A stretch of DNA of 64,000 nucleotides from Alloalcanivorax marinus (lineage in GTDB: Bacteria > Pseudomonadota > Gammaproteobacteria > Pseudomonadales > Alcanivoracaceae). Shown in pieces: positions 60,454-64,000 of this stretch. The stretch is from the NCBI RefSeq assembly GCF_016785095.1, contig NZ_JAEKJB010000010.1, positions 186,001 to 250,000 of the forward strand. Direction: 5' to 3'. How positions within the stretch are numbered: position 1 is the stretch's first letter; each line of letters starts with the position of its first letter. The translations under genes and the position numbers were made by a program. The notes beneath the pieces were generated by a model. The model saw only the letters and a program-made list of their open reading frames with translations, was not told the DNA's origin and searched no databases.

Positions 60454-61581
60454 TCACAACACCCGGTAACGTTCCAGCTCCGCCAAACCATCCACCGGGC
60501 CGATGCCCGGCGCGTCGCCAAGATCGGCGACGCCGTTGTCGACCCGGTTCAGGGTCGGGGTCAAGGCGCTGCGCAACGGGTTGGGATTGGCGTCCACCTC
60601 CAGGGCGCCCTCGCCGCCCACCGCCGCCAGCAGATGGCCGGAGGCCAGCAGGCCGATGCCACCGCCCAGGTAATGGGGAAAATAACGCAAGCCGGCATCA
60701 TTGATCGCCTTGCCCAGCGGCAAGCCCTGGCTGATGCCGCCCCACTTCGCGGCATCGGGCTGAATGATCGACAGCGCGCCGCTGTCGATGCCCTCGCGAA
60801 ACCGTTCTTCGCCCATCAGATTCTCACCGGCCGCCACCGGAATCTCCGTCATCGCCGCCAGGGTTCGCCACTCCGACCAGGGCGAGGTGCACAGCAGCGG
60901 CTCCTCGATCCACTTCAAGCCCCGATTCTCCAGCCCCGGCAGTTGCTCCCGGGCCTGTTGCAGGCTCCACCCCTGGTTGACGTCCACCATCAGGTCCGCG
61001 TCGGCACCCAGGGTATCGCGCAACGCGGCCAGATTGGCCCGGTCGCGCTCGGCCCCGAAACCGATTTTCAGCTTGAAGCGGGTATAGCCGGCGGTCGCCA
61101 CCCGCGCCGCCAAACGCTCCGGCTCGGTGGGGTTCAAACCACTGGCGTACACGGCGATGCGACCGGAGGCGCCGCCCAGATAGCGCCACAGGGGCTCGCC
61201 CCGACGGCGGGCGCACAGATCCCACAACGCCAGATCGATACCCGCCAGGCACTGGGCGAACGGCCCGGGTTCCGCGGATTGCAGCGCCAGGACCCGGGTG
61301 GCGGCGCCCAGGGCGGCGAAGGCCCGCGCCGGCGAAGCGTATTCCGTGCCGGCCATCAGCGGCTGGAACACACTGCTCACCAGCCGCGCCCGGTGCTCAG
61401 CGCCGACCATCGGAAAGTTGCACCAGATCTCGCCCCAACCCCGGTGGCCATCCTGATCGGTCACCCTGACCACCACCATGGGCCGGTCCATCATGGTCCC
61501 AAAGGAGGTTTGCACCGGCGTTTCCAGGGGACAACGGTAGACAAAGGCCTCGATATCGCGGATGGCGACCGGTTGGTTCAT
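60454..61581 (-). CDS. Enolase-superfamily enzyme, mandelate racemase/muconate lactonizing group
   Basis: Enzyme of 375 residues that abstracts an alpha proton from a carboxylate with Mg2+. Metal ligands are Asp in DVNQGW, Glu in WIEEPL and Glu in AGENL. Base candidates are the KLK motif (RFKLKIGFG), Asp in QPDAAKWGG and His in FPHYLGG, fitting a dehydratase or racemase of the MR subgroup. The natural substrate is not readable. Its start overlaps the GntR gene stop by 4 bp, so the regulator likely controls it and the divergent oxidoreductase. Confidence 0.88.
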   Translation of the reverse strand: MNQPVAIRDIEAFVYRCPLETPVQTSFGTMMDRPMVVVRVTDQDGHRGWGEIWCNFPMVGAEHRARLVSSVFQPLMAGTEYASPARAFAALGAATRVLALQSAEPGPFAQCLAGIDLALWDLCARRRGEPLWRYLGGASGRIAVYASGLNPTEPERLAARVATAGYTRFKLKIGFGAERDRANLAALRDTLGADADLMVDVNQGWSLQQAREQLPGLENRGLKWIEEPLLCTSPWSEWRTLAAMTEIPVAAGENLMGEERFREGIDSGALSIIQPDAAKWGGISQGLPLGKAINDAGLRYFPHYLGGGIGLLASGHLLAAVGGEGALEVDANPNPLRSALTPTLNRVDNGVADLGDAPGIGPVDGLAELERYRVL

Positions 61582-62318
61582 GCTTTCAGATCCATTTCCA
61601 AGTGTATGTAATCGCCGCGGTACACCGCCTCGGCGACGTAGATAATGGTGTTGTCAGGGTCCACCAACACCCGCCGCACATTGGCGATCGGATCGCCCAG
61701 CGGCATGTCCAGCAAGCGCGACACTTCCAGATCCGCCTTGGAGATGGTGATGCTCTGCTTGGCCTGGGCCACGGTAAGGTCCAGGGACATCAGTACCGGC
61801 AGGATGATCTCATCACGAAAACGCTGCTCCGCCTTTTCGAATACGCCCTGCTCCAGGTAGATGGAAATCACGCAGTATTTGACGCCCTTGCGGGCGTGCA
61901 CCCGACGCAAATGGTGGTAGGCCGCCGCCGGCACGCCATCGCTCTCGGTCAGGCTCGGCGGCGTGCTGGAATCGGAAATATTGGTGACCACTGGCTCATC
62001 GCCCCGGTAGGCCTCCACCAAGGCATCCAGGGTGGTTTCCACCTTCACCGGATGCCGCTCGCCGGCGCTCTTGAGAACCAGGGTGCCGACTCCACGCTGC
62101 ACCTTGAGCAGGCCGGAGCGGGCCAGCAACTGCAGCGCCTGGCGCACCGTGATGCGGGACACCGAGAATTCCTTCATCAGCGTCTCGATGGGCGGCAGCA
62201 TGCTGCCTTCCTGCCACACTCCCCGGTCGATCCGATAGCGGATGATGTCCGCCAGTTGCACATAGAGCGGTATCGGACTGGCGTCGAACACCCCTTTTTC
62301 ATCGTTTTGATCAGCCAT
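61578..62318 (-). CDS. GntR-family transcriptional regulator, UTRA (HutC) type
   Basis: Ligand-responsive DNA-binding protein of 246 residues. The N-terminal wHTH has PLYVQLADIIRYRI, SVSRITVRQALQLLARSGLL and QRGVGTLV; the C-terminal UTRA domain spans about 90-240 with a small-molecule pocket. The start is the ATG at 62318 with a GAAAGGA site. It is in an operon with the enolase-superfamily gene and divergent from the GMC oxidoreductase. A perfect palindrome at 62561 is its likely operator. Confidence 0.9.
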   Translation of the reverse strand: MADQNDEKGVFDASPIPLYVQLADIIRYRIDRGVWQEGSMLPPIETLMKEFSVSRITVRQALQLLARSGLLKVQRGVGTLVLKSAGERHPVKVETTLDALVEAYRGDEPVVTNISDSSTPPSLTESDGVPAAAYHHLRRVHARKGVKYCVISIYLEQGVFEKAEQRFRDEIILPVLMSLDLTVAQAKQSITISKADLEVSRLLDMPLGDPIANVRRVLVDPDNTIIYVAEAVYRGDYIHLEMDLKA

Positions 62319-62617
62319 CAAATCCTTTCCCGGTAACCGCCTCGGGGCGGATGCGTGAACGCCGGACCCGTACCGGCAACCCGCCACCGGGTGCCCGTCG
62401 AGGCCCGTTCCCGCCACTGCCTGAACGGGGCAACGGCGCCCTTATGGTAATGATCCTCACCGCTTTTTGAATGCCGTCACCGCGCGATGCCGGGGGCACG
62501 TGTTCGCCGGGAAACGCTTGACAGGGACCCTAGCATGTGGAAACGTCCGCATCAACTGATGTCATAACATTATGACTTCATGACTTTAGATCAAACAATA
62601 ACACCGAGGAGTAAACG
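62319..62617. promoter_or_regulatory. Divergent regulatory region with candidate GntR operator
   Basis: GTCATAA-CA-TTATGAC at 62561-62576 is a perfect inverted repeat with 7-bp arms, 41 bp upstream of the GMC start, and a TCATGA palindrome follows at 62578-62583. TTGACA at 62518-62523 is a perfect -35 hexamer but no good -10 follows at 16-18 bp. Confidence 0.55.
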
Positions 62618-64000
62618 GTGTCCGACAACCAATACGACTACATCGTGGTAGGCGCCGGTTCGGCCGGGTGCATCGTCGCCAACCGGCTTTCCGCCGACGG
62701 CCGTAACCGGGTTCTGCTGCTGGAGGCCGGCGGCTGGGACCGTAACTTCTGGCTGCATTTCCCAGTGGGTTACTACCGCTCCATCTACGACACCCGGGTG
62801 GCCCGCCTTTTCGACACCCGGCCTTCCGAGGGCAGCGGCGGACGCAACATCGTCTGGCCCCGAGGCAAGGTGATCGGGGGCTCCAGTTCCATCAACGGCC
62901 TGATCTTCATTCGCGGCCAACGCGAGGATTACGATGGCTGGGCGGAACAAGGCGCCACCGGCTGGTCCTATGACGAGGTACTGCCCTACTTCCGCAAACT
63001 GGAGTGCTACACCGGCCAGGGTGACGCCTCGCGCGGCGCCGACGGGGAAATGCAGGTCTCCGACATGCGCACCGACAACCCGGCCTGCCGCGCCTGGCTG
63101 CAGGCCGCCGAGGCCTGGGGCCTGCCCTACAACCCGGACATGAACAGCAGTGACACCCGTGGCGTGGGCCCCTATCAACTCAGCCTCAAGGGCCGTTGGC
63201 GCTGCAGTTCCGCCAAAGCCTTCCTGACCCCGGTGAAGGACCGCGCCAACCTGACCATCGTCACCGAAGCACCGGCCAACCGGGTGCTCTTCGAGGGCAA
63301 GCGCGCGGTGGGGGTGGAATGGCGTCAGGGCGGTACAAACCATCAGGCCCGGGCGGCCCGGGAAGTCATCCTGTGCGCCGGTGCCCTGCAGACTCCTCAG
63401 TTGCTGCAGCTTTCCGGCGTGGGTCCCGGCGAGTTGCTGCGCGAGCATGGCATCGAGCCGGTCCATGAGTCTCCGGAGGTGGGCGCCAACCTGCAGGATC
63501 ACTATCAGGTGCGCATCATCTACCGGCTGAAGAAAAAACTGTCGCTCAACAGCGACATTCGCAACCCCTTCAAACTGGCGAGCATGGGCCTGGAATGGCT
63601 GCTGCGCGCCTCCGGCACCCTTACCGTGGGCGCCGGCCAGGTCGGCGGCAGTGCCCGCACCCGCCATGCCGAGAGCGACCGCCCGGACGTGCAGTTCAAT
63701 GTCATGCCCCTCTCCGTGGACAAACCCGGCACGCCTCTGCACGACTATCCCGGCTTCACCGCCTCGGTGTGGCAATGCCATCCCCGCTCTCGAGGCACGG
63801 TGCGCATCGCTTCCACCGATCCGGCGGCGGCGCCGGACATCGCCCCCAATTATTTCGCCGACCCGTTCGACCGCAAGGTCATCGTGGAAGGCGTGAAGAT
63901 CCTTCGCGAGATCGCCGCTCAAGCGCCGTTCCGGGACCTCTGGGATCTGGAAATGGAACCCGGTGCCGGCGTGGTGAACGACGACGATCTGTGGGACGCG
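62618..64000 (+). CDS. GMC-family FAD oxidoreductase (choline/alcohol dehydrogenase-like), 3'-truncated
   Basis: The frame is open from a GTG at 62618 (GAGGA site 8 bp before) to the window end, 461 codons. The FAD-binding VVGAGSAGCIVANRL (about 10-24), LLEAGG and the GMC signature GSSSINGLIFIRG are present, then REVILCAGALQTPQLLQLSG and VGANLQDHY. The catalytic C-terminal His-Asn/His pair lies beyond the window. It resembles membrane-associated alcohol or choline dehydrogenases; substrate unknown. Expression is probably set by the divergent GntR regulator. Confidence 0.92.
   Translation, partial: MSDNQYDYIVVGAGSAGCIVANRLSADGRNRVLLLEAGGWDRNFWLHFPVGYYRSIYDTRVARLFDTRPSEGSGGRNIVWPRGKVIGGSSSINGLIFIRGQREDYDGWAEQGATGWSYDEVLPYFRKLECYTGQGDASRGADGEMQVSDMRTDNPACRAWLQAAEAWGLPYNPDMNSSDTRGVGPYQLSLKGRWRCSSAKAFLTPVKDRANLTIVTEAPANRVLFEGKRAVGVEWRQGGTNHQARAAREVILCAGALQTPQLLQLSGVGPGELLREHGIEPVHESPEVGANLQDHYQVRIIYRLKKKLSLNSDIRNPFKLASMGLEWLLRASGTLTVGAGQVGGSARTRHAESDRPDVQFNVMPLSVDKPGTPLHDYPGFTASVWQCHPRSRGTVRIASTDPAAAPDIAPNYFADPFDRKVIVEGVKILREIAAQAPFRDLWDLEMEPGAGVVNDDDLWDA

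Noticed and set aside
62518..62546. Sigma-70 promoter with perfect TTGACA before the GMC gene
   Set aside because: No acceptable -10 hexamer at 16-18 bp spacing, so a full promoter is not claimed.

Overview
The window is a chromosomal segment of a high-GC Gram-negative gammaproteobacterium. The evidence is a complete division and cell-wall (dcw) cluster in the order mraZ to ftsZ followed by lpxC, dciA and secA, type IVa pilus genes pilA-pilB-pilC-pilD beside coaE-yacG and nadC, and ampD-ampE. The nadC/pilA/pilBCD/coaE/yacG order and the ftsZ-lpxC-dciA-secA-argJ-Nudix order resemble Pseudomonas. Family-level placement near Pseudomonas or Alcanivorax-type bacteria is an inference. No tRNA, CRISPR array, insertion sequence or prophage was seen.

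Layout. 1-4300: end of a 2-dehydropantoate 2-reductase gene, a PduO-type cobalamin adenosyltransferase, and a histidine kinase / response regulator / Spy-like periplasmic protein group. 4350-8790: pyruvate dehydrogenase E2 and E1. 8968-12900: ampE, ampD and a large DUF1631 gene. 13250-15870: an amino-acid:sodium symporter overlapping nadC, then a glycine-zipper lipoprotein. 15968-24300: an AT-richer glycan island holding a UDP-sugar dehydrogenase, a flippase, a sulfotransferase-like protein, two GT4 enzymes, a DPM-type GT2, and a GT-C/TPR membrane glycosyltransferase directly after pilA. 24352-29914: pilA, pilBCD, coaE and yacG. 29972-36539: a Nudix/TMP-synthase fusion, argJ, secA, an M23 peptidase and dciA. 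36657-54317: lpxC, ftsZ, ftsA, ftsQ, ddl, murC, murG, ftsW, murD, mraY, murF, murE, ftsI, ftsL, rsmH and mraZ, all on the minus strand, mostly with overlapping stops and starts. 54639-60446: a lone MBL/ODP-fold protein, RNase P RNA, rsmI, and lpoA-yraN-diaA-dolP. 60454-64000: an enolase-superfamily enzyme with its GntR regulator, divergent from a GMC oxidoreductase that runs off the window.

How the genes work together. The dcw block builds lipid II (murE, murF, mraY, murD, murG, murC, ddl) and assembles the divisome (ftsL, ftsI, ftsW, ftsQ, ftsA, ftsZ). It is headed by a recognisable promoter with GTGGN repeats on a 10-bp register, the expected MraZ operator. The pilus block has a candidate sigma-54 promoter before pilA. 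The glycan island lies between nadC and pilA, the slot where Pseudomonas carries pilin-modifying genes. Its content suggests a pilin or surface glycan made with a polyprenyl-linked sugar and possibly sulfated; this is the least ordinary system here.

A dispersed palindromic repeat family (GTAGGAGCG...CGCGAT, REP-like) occurs in many intergenic gaps, often as inverted pairs. One pair lies inside the coding sequence of the aceF linker. The repeats are absent from the AT-rich island.
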